Of a stretch of DNA of 64,000 nucleotides, positions 35,330 through 44,704 are shown piece by piece. Location: positions 1,488,001 through 1,552,000 of the forward strand of contig CAWETB010000015.1 in assembly GCA_963811885.1 (NCBI GenBank), read 5' to 3'. Position 1 is the first letter of the stretch; each line of letters begins with the position of its first letter. The translations under genes and the position numbers were made by a program. This stretch comes from Gaiellasilicea sp963811885 (GTDB taxonomy: Bacteria > Actinomycetota > Thermoleophilia > Gaiellales > Gaiellaceae). The notes under the pieces were generated by a model. The model saw nothing but the letters and a program-made list of their open reading frames with translations, was not told the DNA's origin and searched no databases.

Positions 35330-36736
35330 TCAGTATCCGATCGCAGGCATGGGGGTCTCTCCGGTGTCGTCGCGGTCGAGCTCGGGCAGGTCGAGCTTCG
35401 CATAGCGGCGCATCAGCCAGATATCGAGCACGAGCAGCAGCGCGTAGAGGGAGACGAACACGGCGATGCTGAACCCGAGCATGGTCGAGGAGACCGACGG
35501 CGAGTGCGCGTCGGCGGTCTTGAGCAGGCCCTGAACGATCCACGGCTGCCGGCCCATCTCTGTCAGGACCCAGCCCGCCGTCGCCGCGATGTACGGAAAC
35601 GTCATCGCGACGATCGCCGACCGGAGGAACCAGCGCGCCTGCACGAGCTTCTGCTTCCAGTAGAGCCAGGCGCCGACCACCGCCACGAGGAACATCAACA
35701 TCCCCATGTAGGCCATCACCCGCATCGACCAGTAGATGACGCGCACGTTCGGCATGTAGTTGCCGGGGCCGAACTCGCTCTCCTCCTGCGCCTGGAGCGG
35801 AGTGAGGCCCTGCACCTCACCCTTGAACGAGCCCGTGGCCATGTACGACAGGAGTCGCGGGACCGTGATCGAGAAGCTGGGGGTTTGATCGTCCTCGGTG
35901 AACCCGCCGAACTGGATGAGCGAGAAACCGCAGGGCTGGCAGGTTGTCCACTGCGCCTCGGAGGCGGCGATCTTCATGCTCTGCGCGCTCGTCACGGCCG
36001 CGCCGAAGCGGTTGCCGACGACGAGCTGGAGGAGCGTGACCGGCACCGCCACGATCAGCGCCAGCAGCGCCGCCTTGCGGAAGACGTCGACGTCGCGGCC
36101 GCGCAGGAACTGCCAGCAGCAGACCCCCAGCACGACGATCGACCCGAAGATCAGGCCGGCGAGGATCGTGTGCACGTACGCGCGAAGGGCGAACCCGTTG
36201 GACAGAAGCGCCCAGACGCTGGTGAGGTGCGCCTCGCCGTCGACGATCTTGTAGCCGACAGGGTGCTGCATCCACGAGTTCGCGACGAGGATGAAGAACG
36301 CCGACAGCCACGATCCGGCCACGGCGATCCACAGCGTCGCCAGGTGCACGCGCGGCGACAGGCGGTTCCAGCCGAAGATCCAGAGACCGAGGAACGTCGC
36401 CTCGAGCATGAACGCCGCGAGCCCTTCGATCGCGAGCGGTGCGCCGAAGATGTTGCCGACGAACTTCGAGTAGACCGACCAGTTCATCCCGAACTGGAAC
36501 TCCTGGACGAGACCGGTGGCGACGCCGATCGCGAAGTTGATCAGGAAGAGCGTGCCGAAGAAGTGCGTCAGCCGCAGCCAGCGCTCGTCGCGCGTCCGGT
36601 ACCACATCGTCTGCATGACCGCGACGATCGGCCCCAGGCCGAGCGTCAGCGGCACGAAGAAGAAGTGGTAGATCGACGTCGTCGCGAACTGGATCCGCGC
36701 GAGGTCGACCGTCGTGATCGCGAGTGCAGTGTGCAC
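35330..36736 (-). CDS. cydA: cytochrome bd ubiquinol oxidase subunit I
   Basis: 468 residues from GTG 36736. Nine membrane helices. Heme ligand candidates are the His in SIYHFFFVPLTLG near the N-terminus, the His in LRAYVHTILAG mid-protein and the Met of GWVLTEMGRQPW. The acidic IEGLAAFMLEATFLG helix of the proton path is present. The region between helices 6 and 7 is short, so it has the short Q-loop type. It is first in cydABDC. A P17 site lies 52 bases upstream of the start on this strand. Confidence 0.96.
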   Translation of the reverse strand: MHTALAITTVDLARIQFATTSIYHFFFVPLTLGLGPIVAVMQTMWYRTRDERWLRLTHFFGTLFLINFAIGVATGLVQEFQFGMNWSVYSKFVGNIFGAPLAIEGLAAFMLEATFLGLWIFGWNRLSPRVHLATLWIAVAGSWLSAFFILVANSWMQHPVGYKIVDGEAHLTSVWALLSNGFALRAYVHTILAGLIFGSIVVLGVCCWQFLRGRDVDVFRKAALLALIVAVPVTLLQLVVGNRFGAAVTSAQSMKIAASEAQWTTCQPCGFSLIQFGGFTEDDQTPSFSITVPRLLSYMATGSFKGEVQGLTPLQAQEESEFGPGNYMPNVRVIYWSMRVMAYMGMLMFLVAVVGAWLYWKQKLVQARWFLRSAIVAMTFPYIAATAGWVLTEMGRQPWIVQGLLKTADAHSPSVSSTMLGFSIAVFVSLYALLLVLDIWLMRRYAKLDLPELDRDDTGETPMPAIGY

Positions 36737-36787
36737 GTCTGCTGCCCTTCGTCACCGCGATCCTTCGTCCCGCGCGGGGTGGCGACA

Positions 36788-36804
36788 TCGTCCAGAGGGG
36801 ATGA
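36788..36804. promoter_or_regulatory. 17-bp palindrome (P17), TCGTCC variant
   Basis: TCGTCCAGAGGGGATGA between divergent cydA and the channel-like gene. Its centre is 44 bases before ATG 36840 and 60 bases from the cydA GTG. Confidence 0.65.
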
Positions 36805-36839
36805 TTCGCCTTGGGACCTGCGGCCCGAGGATACGGCGG

Positions 36840-37503
36840 ATGGAATCCTTGCGCCGCGAGCCCTCGGCTCCCGAGGCGCGCTGGCCGATGGCGGGCGCGA
36901 TCGTCGCCGCGATTGTCCTGACCGTGCTCATGCCCGACTACATTCGGCTGGGCCCGGAATGGGTGCTCCCGTCGATCGAGGCGCTGTTGCTCGTCGCGGT
37001 GGTCGCCGTCGACCCGGGCTCGATCACGCGCCGCTCCCGCGAGTTGCGGGTGCTCTCGATCGGGCTCGTGTCGGTGCTCGTGATCGGGGCGCTGTGGTCG
37101 ACCCTGTTGCTGATCGACGACCTCATCCACGGCGGCCCGGAGACGAACTCGGCCGGCGAGCTGCTCGAGGCCGGCTCGATCGTGTGGGTGTCGAACAGCA
37201 TCGCGTTCGCACTGCTCTACTGGGAGCTCGACGGCGGCGGAGCGGCGGAGCGCTGGCAACGCGAACCGGTGCACCCGGACCTCGCCTTCCCACAGCACCT
37301 CAATCCGGGCGTCGGCCCGCCGGAGCTGGCGACCGCGGTTCATCGACTACCTCTACCTCAGCTTCACCAACTCGACCGCGTTCAGCCCGACCGACGTGAT
37401 GCCGCTCGTGCCGTGGGCGAAGATCGCGATGACCGTGCAGGCCGCGGTCTCGCTCGGGATCCTCGGCCTCGTGATCGCACGGGCCGTCAACATCTTCTCG
37501 TAG
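36840..37503 (+). CDS. channel-like membrane protein with altered filter, frame broken near 37322
   Basis: ATG 36840. Three to four N-terminal helices (AGAIVAAIVLTVLMPDYIRL, a second around residues 40-55, then IGLVSVLVIGALWSTLLLI), a further helix, then a soluble linker. After the slip near 37322 the end reads DYLYLSFTNSTAFSPTDVMP, followed by a last helix ILGLVIARAVNIFS. This layout matches the pore of two-helix potassium channels, but the filter TVGYGD is replaced by TAFSPTD, so K+ selectivity is not expected. About 220 residues. The GATAC -10-like sequence abuts the start. Confidence 0.65.
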
Positions 37504-37524
37504 CCGCGGCCGATCTCGACACCG

Positions 37525-38428
37525 TCACGTCGAAGTTGGCGGGGGCAGGCCTTCGCTTGCCGGCTGGTTGGCTGTTGCGTGGGTGTCCGATGATGAAGCA
37601 GCGCGCCTCCACATCAGGACGAAGAGGAGAACGATCGTGATGCCGACGGTGTTGAGGATCGTGATCGACACCGTGACCAGCGGGTCGGCTGCAAAGGGAT
37701 AAATCATCATCAGGAGCATCGGAGCGATGTTGCGAACCGCCGTGGTCGCCTCGGTCGCATGCCTGATTCCCACGTCTTTGACTCGAAGACTGGAAACGAG
37801 AAGGTAGCCACACCCGAGGCCGATGAATGGGCCGGCAAGGGCCGCGATGTAGCTCTCGGTGCCCCAGGTCCTCCACGAACAGATCCCAATACGCAACCAG
37901 CGTGAAGTTGAGATTGAAGAGCAGACAGAGGATTGCAACCCGGACAGCCCACTGTGCCAATGGCGGCGTCAGGTCGGGCCACCAGACCCTGAAGCCGCAC
38001 CCGAGAACCACCGGCAGGAGCAAGAAGAGCAGCAGCGGCCAAGCAACATCCCAGGCCGAGGTCTTGAGTTGCGCGTCAACCGCATCGATGGCGAGGGGCA
38101 AACCGATCGGGAGGGCGATAATCGTCCCGGCAGTCAAGACCACTAACAGCGTGGTGGCGATGCTGACATCCGCCTTGGCTAACCGGGCGAGGAGGGGAGC
38201 GAAAGGCATGCCTGCACACAGGGCTGCGACACAGAACCCGACCTTGATCTCGTCAGGAATGGACGAGGCGATCGTCAGCAAATAGCCGATGAACAGGAGC
38301 GGGATGATGACGAAATTGATCACCAACGCCCACACGGCAATCTTCCAATGGGCAAAGGCCTCTGCCAGCAGCTTGCCGACCGAAAGCCTGAGGCCCAACC
38401 CGAACGAGTTCAAGATCACGAAGAGCAC
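37525..38428 (-). CDS. SBF (bile acid:sodium symporter)-like transporter, frame broken near 37862
   Basis: About 300 residues with eight to nine helices. The part from GTG 38428 has LNSFGLGLRLSVGKLLAEAF and FCVAALCAGMPFAPLLARLA (typical SBF core). Near 37862 the frame slips into ALAGPFIGLGCGYLLVSSL and a final helix VGITIVLLFVLMW. The frame is also open upstream of the GTG, through VLINGFG, so the true start may lie further out, possibly ATG 38478 in another frame. GC in 60-base samples of the 5' half is about 52-60%, well below the flanks, which suggests later acquisition. Confidence 0.75.
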
Positions 38429-38536
38429 CCCAAACCCGTTGATCAGGACTGATCGTGACTGGACTGAGTTGTCATATCGGGTTTGCCGTCTGCAATTTGG
38501 GGGCCCGCCCGGCTGTGTCGATGGCTCCGTTCGTCC

Positions 38537-39801
38537 CTAGGCCTCGACGCTGATGCGCGCGGCCCGCTCGTGCGTGAACCCGGACCAGGTCCAGTTGACG
38601 AGCGCCTTCGCTCGGTCCTCCCCGGTCGAGAGCAGCGCCAGGTGGACGGCGCCCCACGCGAGAAAGGCCGGCTCGCCCTTCATCGTCCGACCGCCCGCGA
38701 GTTGCACCACGGCCGCGCCGCGACCGATCGTCGCCATCGTGCCCTTGTCGTGGTACGCGAAGGGCTTCGTCTCCTTGCCCGCGACGAGCCGGGCGATGTT
38801 CTCTCCCGCCTGCTCTCCCGCCTGGAGCGCGACCGATCCGAGCTGCGGGAGCACCTCGTCGGTCTTCGTGTCGGTGATCCAGGCGATGTCGCCGACCGGG
38901 AACACCTCCGGATGGCCCGCCAGGCTGAGGTCCGCTTCGGCGGCGACACGGTTGCCCCGCTGCAGCTCGACCCCGAGGTCGCGCCCGATCGGGCTCGCCG
39001 TCAGACCGGCGCCCCAGACGAGCGTGTGCGACTCCAGCACCTTCCCGGACTTGAGCCTCACCCGCGTCGGCTCGACGGACTCGACGATCTCGCCGAGGAG
39101 GACCTCGACGCCGAACTCCTCGAGCGTCTTCTTGGTGTACTCGCGGAGCTTTTCCTTGAACATCCCGAAGAGCTGCGGCGAGGCCTCGACGAGCGTGATC
39201 TTGGCGTGCTCCTTCGAGACATCCGGGTAGTCCTCGGCGAAGGTGTTGTTGTACAGCTCCGCCAGCGCGCCGGCGCTCTCGACCCCGGTGGGGCCGCCGC
39301 CGACGACGACGATGTGCAGTCCGCCGTCCTCGGCGAGCGAGTCGTCCTTGTCCGCGGCCTCCCACTTCTCCAGCACGTGCTCTTCAGACGGACGGCGTCG
39401 GCGAGCGTGTACATCGGGAACGCGTGCTCCGGAGCGCCGGAGGCGCCGAAGAAGTTGACCTCGGCGCCGAGCCCGAGCACGAGGTAGTCGTAGGACAGCG
39501 GCTTCATCTCCGCGAACTGGACCTCACGGCCTGCGAGGTCGATCCCGGTCACTGAGTCGACGTGGACGCGGGCGTTCTTCTGGTCGTCGAAGAGGTCGCG
39601 CAGCGGGTGCCCGACCTCCGCCGGCTCCAGCAGGGCCGTGGCGACCTGGTACAGCAGCGGCTGAAACGTGTGGTAGTCGTGCTTGTCGACGATTACGACG
39701 TCCACGTCCGCCTTCTTCAGCGCGCGCGCCGCACCCACGCCCGCGAAGCCACCGCCGAGAACCAGGACGCGCGGTCGCGCCGCCTGCTCGTCATCTGCCA
39801 T
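38537..39801 (-). CDS. ndh: type II NADH:quinone oxidoreductase (NDH-2), frame broken near 39378
   Basis: ATG 39801 has GGAGG eight bases upstream; GTG 39810 is in frame. The FAD motif LVLGGGFAGVGAARAL and HTFQPLLYQVATALLEPAEV mark the NDH-2 N-terminus. Near 39378 the frame slips, then come the NAD-binding VVVGGGPTGVESAGALAE and the FAD-end FPVGDIAWITD. The protein ends with a C-terminal helix that anchors to the membrane. About 420 residues. It feeds electrons from NADH to quinone without pumping protons and would pair naturally with cytochrome bd upstream in the window. Confidence 0.9.
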
Positions 39802-39851
39802 TTTCGCCACCTCCAGTCACCCAACCTAGGCAGGCGACTCCGACGCGAGCA

Positions 39852-39868
39852 TCATCCAAGGGGGATGA
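39852..39868. promoter_or_regulatory. 17-bp palindrome (P17) overlapping a stop codon
   Basis: TCATCCAAGGGGGATGA. Its first three bases are the stop of the CPA2 gene. Toward ndh a TAGGTT -10-like hexamer begins 23 bases after it, placing a predicted start near 39816, 44 bases from the palindrome centre. Confidence 0.75.
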
Positions 39869-41063
39869 TTCCCGTTCGCGCGAGGGCGGTGGCGATCAGC
39901 GGCAGAACGAGCACCGAGATCATCCCCGCGCCGATCAGCGACGTGCCGACGTCGCGCCCGATCGCGCCGCGCTCGATCCCGATCCCGACGATCGCGACGA
40001 TCAACGGCAGGCCGGTGGCGCTGAAGACGGCGAGGCTGAGCGTCTCTCGCGGCGCCAGGTCCCGCAGCCACAGCAGCGCCGGCACCCCGCGGACGACGAG
40101 GAAGAGTCCGAGGAAGATGACCGCCAGGCCGATGCCCTCCGGCGTCAGCAGGCTGTCGAGGTCGAAGTTCATCCCCGTGACGACGAAGTAGATCGGGACG
40201 AGGAAGCCGTAGCCGACGCCCTCGAGGCGCATCCTTACCGGGATGGCCTCCGGCGAGCTCAGCGCGAGGCCAACGACGAGGCCGCCGGCGAACGCCCCGA
40301 GCACGAAGTCGAACCCCGCTTCGACCGAGACGAAGACGAGGGCGGCCAGCGTGAACACGGACAGCCGAACGGCGGCCTGGCTCGTCGTGTGCACGGTCTG
40401 CTGCAGCACGCGGACGACCCGCGGCGGGCGGGCGCGGAGAGCAGCCGCCGCCGCGAGCAGCACGATCGCGCCGAAGACGAGCAGCAGCAGCGTCTCGAAG
40501 AGCGCGCCGTACGCGCCCGTGAGGAAGATCGACACGACCAGGATCGGCCAGAACTCGCCGGCGACACCCGAGCCCAGGACGGCGGAGCCGAGCGTCGTCG
40601 ACAGCAGCCGTGCGTCGGCGAGGATCGGGACGAGGGTGCCGAGCGCAGTCGTGCTGAGCGCCACTCCGAGCAGCCAGCCCTCCGCGTGGAGGCCGGCCCC
40701 ATTGAGTGTGTAGCCGATGGCGATGCCGAGCGCGATCGAGATCGCCCAGCCGGCCGTGCCGCGCAGGAGCGAACGACGGGCGACGCGGTGCTCCACCAGC
40801 TCGATCCCCGCGAAGAAGAACAGGAAGACGAGGCCGAAGTTGGCGAGAAAGTCGATGTGGGTGTCGATCTTGGCCCAGCCGAGCCCTTCCGGGCCGATCA
40901 GGATCCCGAGCAGGATCTCGATGACGACGGTCGGCAGCAAGATCCGGGTGTTGAGGCGGGAGAGAATCGCGCCGCCGCTCGCAGCGGCGAGGACGAGCAC
41001 CAGGGAACCCGCGTCCAGATTAGGCACCGGCGCCTCCGCAGCGAGCGTGATCAGCCCGGTCAC
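39852..41063 (-). CDS. CPA2-family Na+/H+ or K+/H+ antiporter
   Basis: 403 residues from GTG 41063, which overlaps the epimerase stop (GTGA). About twelve membrane helices. Family features are LLPTVVIEILLGILIGPEGL, FFAGIELVE, an ALSTTALGTLVPIL segment and FDFVLGAFAGGLVVGLAL. It lacks the cytosolic TrkA-N domain of KefB. It moves cations against protons across the cytoplasmic membrane. It is the last gene of the zwf operon; its stop codon lies inside the P17 site of ndh. Confidence 0.88.
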   Translation of the reverse strand: MTGLITLAAEAPVPNLDAGSLVLVLAAASGGAILSRLNTRILLPTVVIEILLGILIGPEGLGWAKIDTHIDFLANFGLVFLFFFAGIELVEHRVARRSLLRGTAGWAISIALGIAIGYTLNGAGLHAEGWLLGVALSTTALGTLVPILADARLLSTTLGSAVLGSGVAGEFWPILVVSIFLTGAYGALFETLLLLVFGAIVLLAAAAALRARPPRVVRVLQQTVHTTSQAAVRLSVFTLAALVFVSVEAGFDFVLGAFAGGLVVGLALSSPEAIPVRMRLEGVGYGFLVPIYFVVTGMNFDLDSLLTPEGIGLAVIFLGLFLVVRGVPALLWLRDLAPRETLSLAVFSATGLPLIVAIVGIGIERGAIGRDVGTSLIGAGMISVLVLPLIATALARTGIIPLG

Positions 41064-41971
41064 GCCGAGAGCGTAGGCGTGATCCCCCACGTGCTGGTGA
41101 CCGAGCGGCCCGGCTCGAGCCGGATCAGCGCCTCGCCGCTGCGGAATGCGTTCGGCGGGCAGGTCATCGGCTCGACCGCGATGCTGCGCCTGTCGACATC
41201 CGGAAGCGGGTCGCCCGTGAACAGCATCACGTAGCCGTAGGCCTCGTCCAGCCAAAGCGTCAGGCCGGCGCCATCCGGCGCCCGGAGCTCGACTTGGGCG
41301 ATCCCCTCCTCCCGTTCGAGGTCGGTGAAGCAGTTGTCGAGCCGCGTCGCGCCGATCGCCCTGGGCTGGGTGAAGTCGTACTCCGTCCCCGCCACCGCCG
41401 ACCGGCCCGTGGGGAGTCCGCGCTCGTTCGCGCTCAGGACCGTTCGGGCGGGAGCCGTCAGGACGATGGGATCGACGTTCGGCGTCCCCAAAGTCAGGTA
41501 CGGATGGAAGCCGCAGCCGTACGGGCACGGATCCGGGCCGGCGTTGATGGCGGTCGTCGAGACCGCGAGGCCGTCGTCAGTGAGGGCGTACTCGATCGTG
41601 AGACCCAGGCGGAACGGGTAGCCGGGCTGCGGATGGAGTTCGTGCTCGAGCACGACGCGGCTCTGCTCGCGCTCGCCGACCCGCCAGCCCGCCCACCGGA
41701 CGAGTCCGTGGATCGCGTTGCGCGCCGCGAGCTCGTCGAGCGGGAGCTGCTGTTGCCGGCCGTCGAACTCGTAGGCGCCGTCCTCGATCCGGTTCGGCCA
41801 GGGGATCAGCACCTGCCCGCGGCCGGAGGTGATCTCGCCCTCCGCGGGGTAGGCGTCGAGCAGCTCCCGGCCGCCTGCCGAGTACGCCCGTAGCCCGCCG
41901 CCGACCTCGACGACGACGGCGCGCTGGTCGCCGTGGCTGATCTCGATCTGCTCGCCCGAGGGGAAGTACAT
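41060..41971 (-). CDS. aldose 1-epimerase family protein
   Basis: 303 residues from ATG 41971. Beta-rich galactose-mutarotase fold with LIPWPNRIEDGAYEFDGRQ, the His in NAIHGLVRW, the second His in YGCGFHPYLTLG and late-domain VEPMTCPPNAF. These match the catalytic His pair and Glu of aldose epimerases. It interconverts alpha and beta sugars, fitting its place between two sugar-type MFS transporters and zwf. Two bases separate it from the MFS stop. Confidence 0.9.
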   Translation of the reverse strand: MYFPSGEQIEISHGDQRAVVVEVGGGLRAYSAGGRELLDAYPAEGEITSGRGQVLIPWPNRIEDGAYEFDGRQQQLPLDELAARNAIHGLVRWAGWRVGEREQSRVVLEHELHPQPGYPFRLGLTIEYALTDDGLAVSTTAINAGPDPCPYGCGFHPYLTLGTPNVDPIVLTAPARTVLSANERGLPTGRSAVAGTEYDFTQPRAIGATRLDNCFTDLEREEGIAQVELRAPDGAGLTLWLDEAYGYVMLFTGDPLPDVDRRSIAVEPMTCPPNAFRSGEALIRLEPGRSVTSTWGITPTLSA

Positions 41972-41973
41972 GT

Positions 41974-43174
41974 CTATCCCGGCACCGCGCGCACGGACGG
42001 TGCGGGACGCCGCCGCGCGACGACGAACGACCAGAGCCCCATCGCCGCGGCGATGAGCGCGGCGAACGCATAGATCGTCGGCAGCTCGACACCATTGTCC
42101 ACCAAGCGGGCCGACGCCGAAGGCCGCGATCCCGTACCCGAGCTGGTAGAAGGCGATCACACCGCCGGCGACTGCGGCCGAGACCGCGGGCAGCTCCTTC
42201 TGGCCGAAGCTGATCGTCAGCGGCAGCAGCGCCGAGCATCCCAACCCGGCAAGCCCGAACGCAAGGATGCCTGTCGCCGGCTCGTCCTCGGGCAGCAGCG
42301 CGATCAGCACGAACGCGCCCGCGAGCACGAACGGGAGGACGTGGTACGTCACCCGTGGCGGCACCTGCCGCTCGATCGCAGCAAAGAGGACGCGTCCCAC
42401 GGTCACCATCCCCCAGAACGCAGTCAGCGCCAGCGAAGCCTCGGTGGTCGAGGACCCGAGCTCGCTCGTCATGTCCAGCTGCGACCAGTTGCCGTTCAGC
42501 GTCTCGCAGATGCCGTAGAGGACGGCGAACCCCGCGTAGACCCAGAACCGCGCCGGCAGCGGCGGCTTGGCGCCGCCCGGGGCGGGCTCGCGCGCCGGAA
42601 CCTGCAGCGGCAGCCGCAGGCTGACGAGCAGCAGCGCGAGCAGCATCGCCGCCGACGTCACGGGCATCCCCCACCAGAAGCCGAGCCCGACGAAGATCGC
42701 GACGAACACCGGCGCCAGAACGGTCCCGAGACCGAGGAGAGCGTTCAGGACGAGAATCGCGCGGTCGACGCCGGCGGGATGGAATGCGGCGGCAAAGATG
42801 TTCAGAGCCGGCACCGTGAGGCCGAAGCCGGCTCCGAGGCACGCTGTCGCAACCAGGAGCATCGCGTACGCGAGCGACTGGTCCGAGGTGAAGAACTGGC
42901 TGATGATGAGCAGGCTCATCGAGAGCAGCCCGGCGACGAGCCCGGCCAGATAGACGCGCTTGATCCCGAAGCGATCCGCCAGCCGCGCGCCGAGCAGCGA
43001 GGTGGCGATCGCGGTGATCACCTGCGGCAGGAAGAGGCCTGCGTACTGCGTGCTCGAGAGGTCGTACTCGGCCGGGTCGGTGAAGATCGTGCTCGCAGCC
43101 GGGAACGTGACGAGCGCGATCCCCTGGACGATTCCCGCCCCGTAGACCGCGCTCGTCTCGGCCCTGCTAGCCAC
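41974..43174 (-). CDS. MFS transporter, frame broken near 42105
   Basis: About 400 residues from ATG 43174 (twelve helices). N-terminal half has LLGARLADRFGIKRVYLAGL, the MFS A-like motif. Near 42105 the frame slips, and the last helix LPTIYAFAALIAAAMGLWSF continues to TAG 41974-41976. Without the repair, the frame reads straight into the epimerase and gives a false fusion. It overlaps the upstream sugar-type MFS by eight bases. The substrate is probably a sugar or sugar acid from context. Confidence 0.82.
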
Positions 43175-44704
43175 GTCGTGCTTTCGGAACTACCCCGCCG
43201 GCGCGGGCAGCGGCCCGCCTTCCGGAGCGGTCCTCCTGCGTGGAGGTGATCGGCTTCGTGATGTCTTCGAGCGATTTGCCTTCCGCCTTGATCCCGATCA
43301 CGAGCTCGACGATCCCGCCGAAGACCATGATCGCTCCTCCGATCAGGTAGCCGATGAAGAGCCCGGTCGGATCGGTGCCGTCGCCGATCAGCCACCCGTA
43401 GAAGACAGGGCCGAACGCTCCGAAGATCTGCGCGATCGCGAAGAAGACCGCGATCGCCTCGGCACGGATCTCGATCGGCCACGTCTCGCTGACGGTGAGG
43501 TACGCGGCGCTCGCCCCCGCGGACGCGAAGAAGAAGATGATGATCCAGCAGAACGTCTGCGTCGTTCGCGTCGAGGTCGCCCTTGTCGAACATCCAGCCG
43601 CTGATCGCGAGCAGGACGCCCGAGATGATGTAGGTGCCGCGAGATCATCGGTTTCCGGCCCACGCTGTCGAAGAGCGGCGCGAGTATGAGCGGCCCGCAC
43701 AGGTTGCCGACCGCGAACGCGAGCCCGTACAGAGGCACCTTGTCGGCCGACACGCCGTAGAACTGGACGAGCACCAGCCCGTAGGTGAAGTAGATGGCGT
43801 TGTAGAGGAACGACTGGGTGATCATCAGCGTGGCGCCGAGGATCGCCCGCTTCGGGTAGGTGCGGAAGACCAGGCCCAGGAACATGACGTAGCCGTACTG
43901 CTTCTCGGGAGTCAGCTCGAGCGCCTGCGAGTCGTCGACGGGCTCGAGCTCCTGGCCCGACTTTCGCACGGCCTCCTCGATCTTCGCGAGCTCTCGCTCC
44001 GCCTCCTCCATGCGGCCGTGGGTCATGAGCCATCTCGGGCTCTCAGGGAGGGTGCGCGCGACGACGAGCACGACGAGAGCGAGCACCGGCCCCATCAGGA
44101 ACGCGAGCCGCCAGCCGACGTTCGGGGCGAACGCGTTCAGGAAGATCAGCGAGGCGAACGAGCCGAGGATCGCGCCGGCCCAGTAGCTGCCGTTGATCCA
44201 GATGTCGACGCGGCCCCGATACTTCGAGGGCATCATCTCGTCGATCGCGGAGTTGATCGCCGCGTACTGGCCGCCGATTCCCATGCCCGCGATGAACCGC
44301 GTCCCGTAGAACCAGGCGAGCCAGATCCAGCCACCGTCGTTGACCGTGAACGCCGCCAGCCCTGTGCCGAGCAGGTACAGGAGCAGCGTGATGACGAGCA
44401 GCCGCTTGCGTCCGAGCTGGTCGGACTTCCTTCCGAAGTAGAGCGCGCCGACGACCTGGCCGACGAGGTAGATCGACGCGATCATCCCGACCTGCGTCGA
44501 GGTCATGTCGAGCGTGTCGGGCTGAATGAGCACGCCCGTCACCGAGCTCGCGATCGTGATCTGCAGGCCGTCGAGGATCCACGCGGCGCCGAGGCCGGCG
44601 ACCATGCGCGTGTGGAACGGCGACCAGCTCAGGCGATCAAGGCGTGCGGGGATCGTCGAGCGGATCGCTTCTTCGGCGCCTCCGCGACCGAGCTCATGCC
44701 GCAT
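43167..44704 (-). CDS. MFS sugar-porter-type transporter, two frame breaks
   Basis: ATG 44704 with GGGAGGAG directly before it. Sugar-porter features are FGRKSDQLGRKRLLVITLLL after helix 2, PESPRWLMTHGRMEEAERE in the central loop and FDSVGRKPMIS later. Slips near 43640 and 43565 lead into WIIIFFFASAGASAAYLTVS, ETWPIEIRAEAIAVFFAIAQ and a C-terminal tail. About 505 residues. The motifs place it with bacterial sugar or organic acid proton symporters. It overlaps the GMC gene by eleven bases, so it belongs to the zwf operon. Confidence 0.85.

Noticed and set aside
41060..43174. Apparent MFS-aldose epimerase fusion in one long frame
   Set aside because: The MFS last helix is found in another frame ending at 41974, and the epimerase has its own ATG at 41971; the fusion is a result of the indel near 42105.
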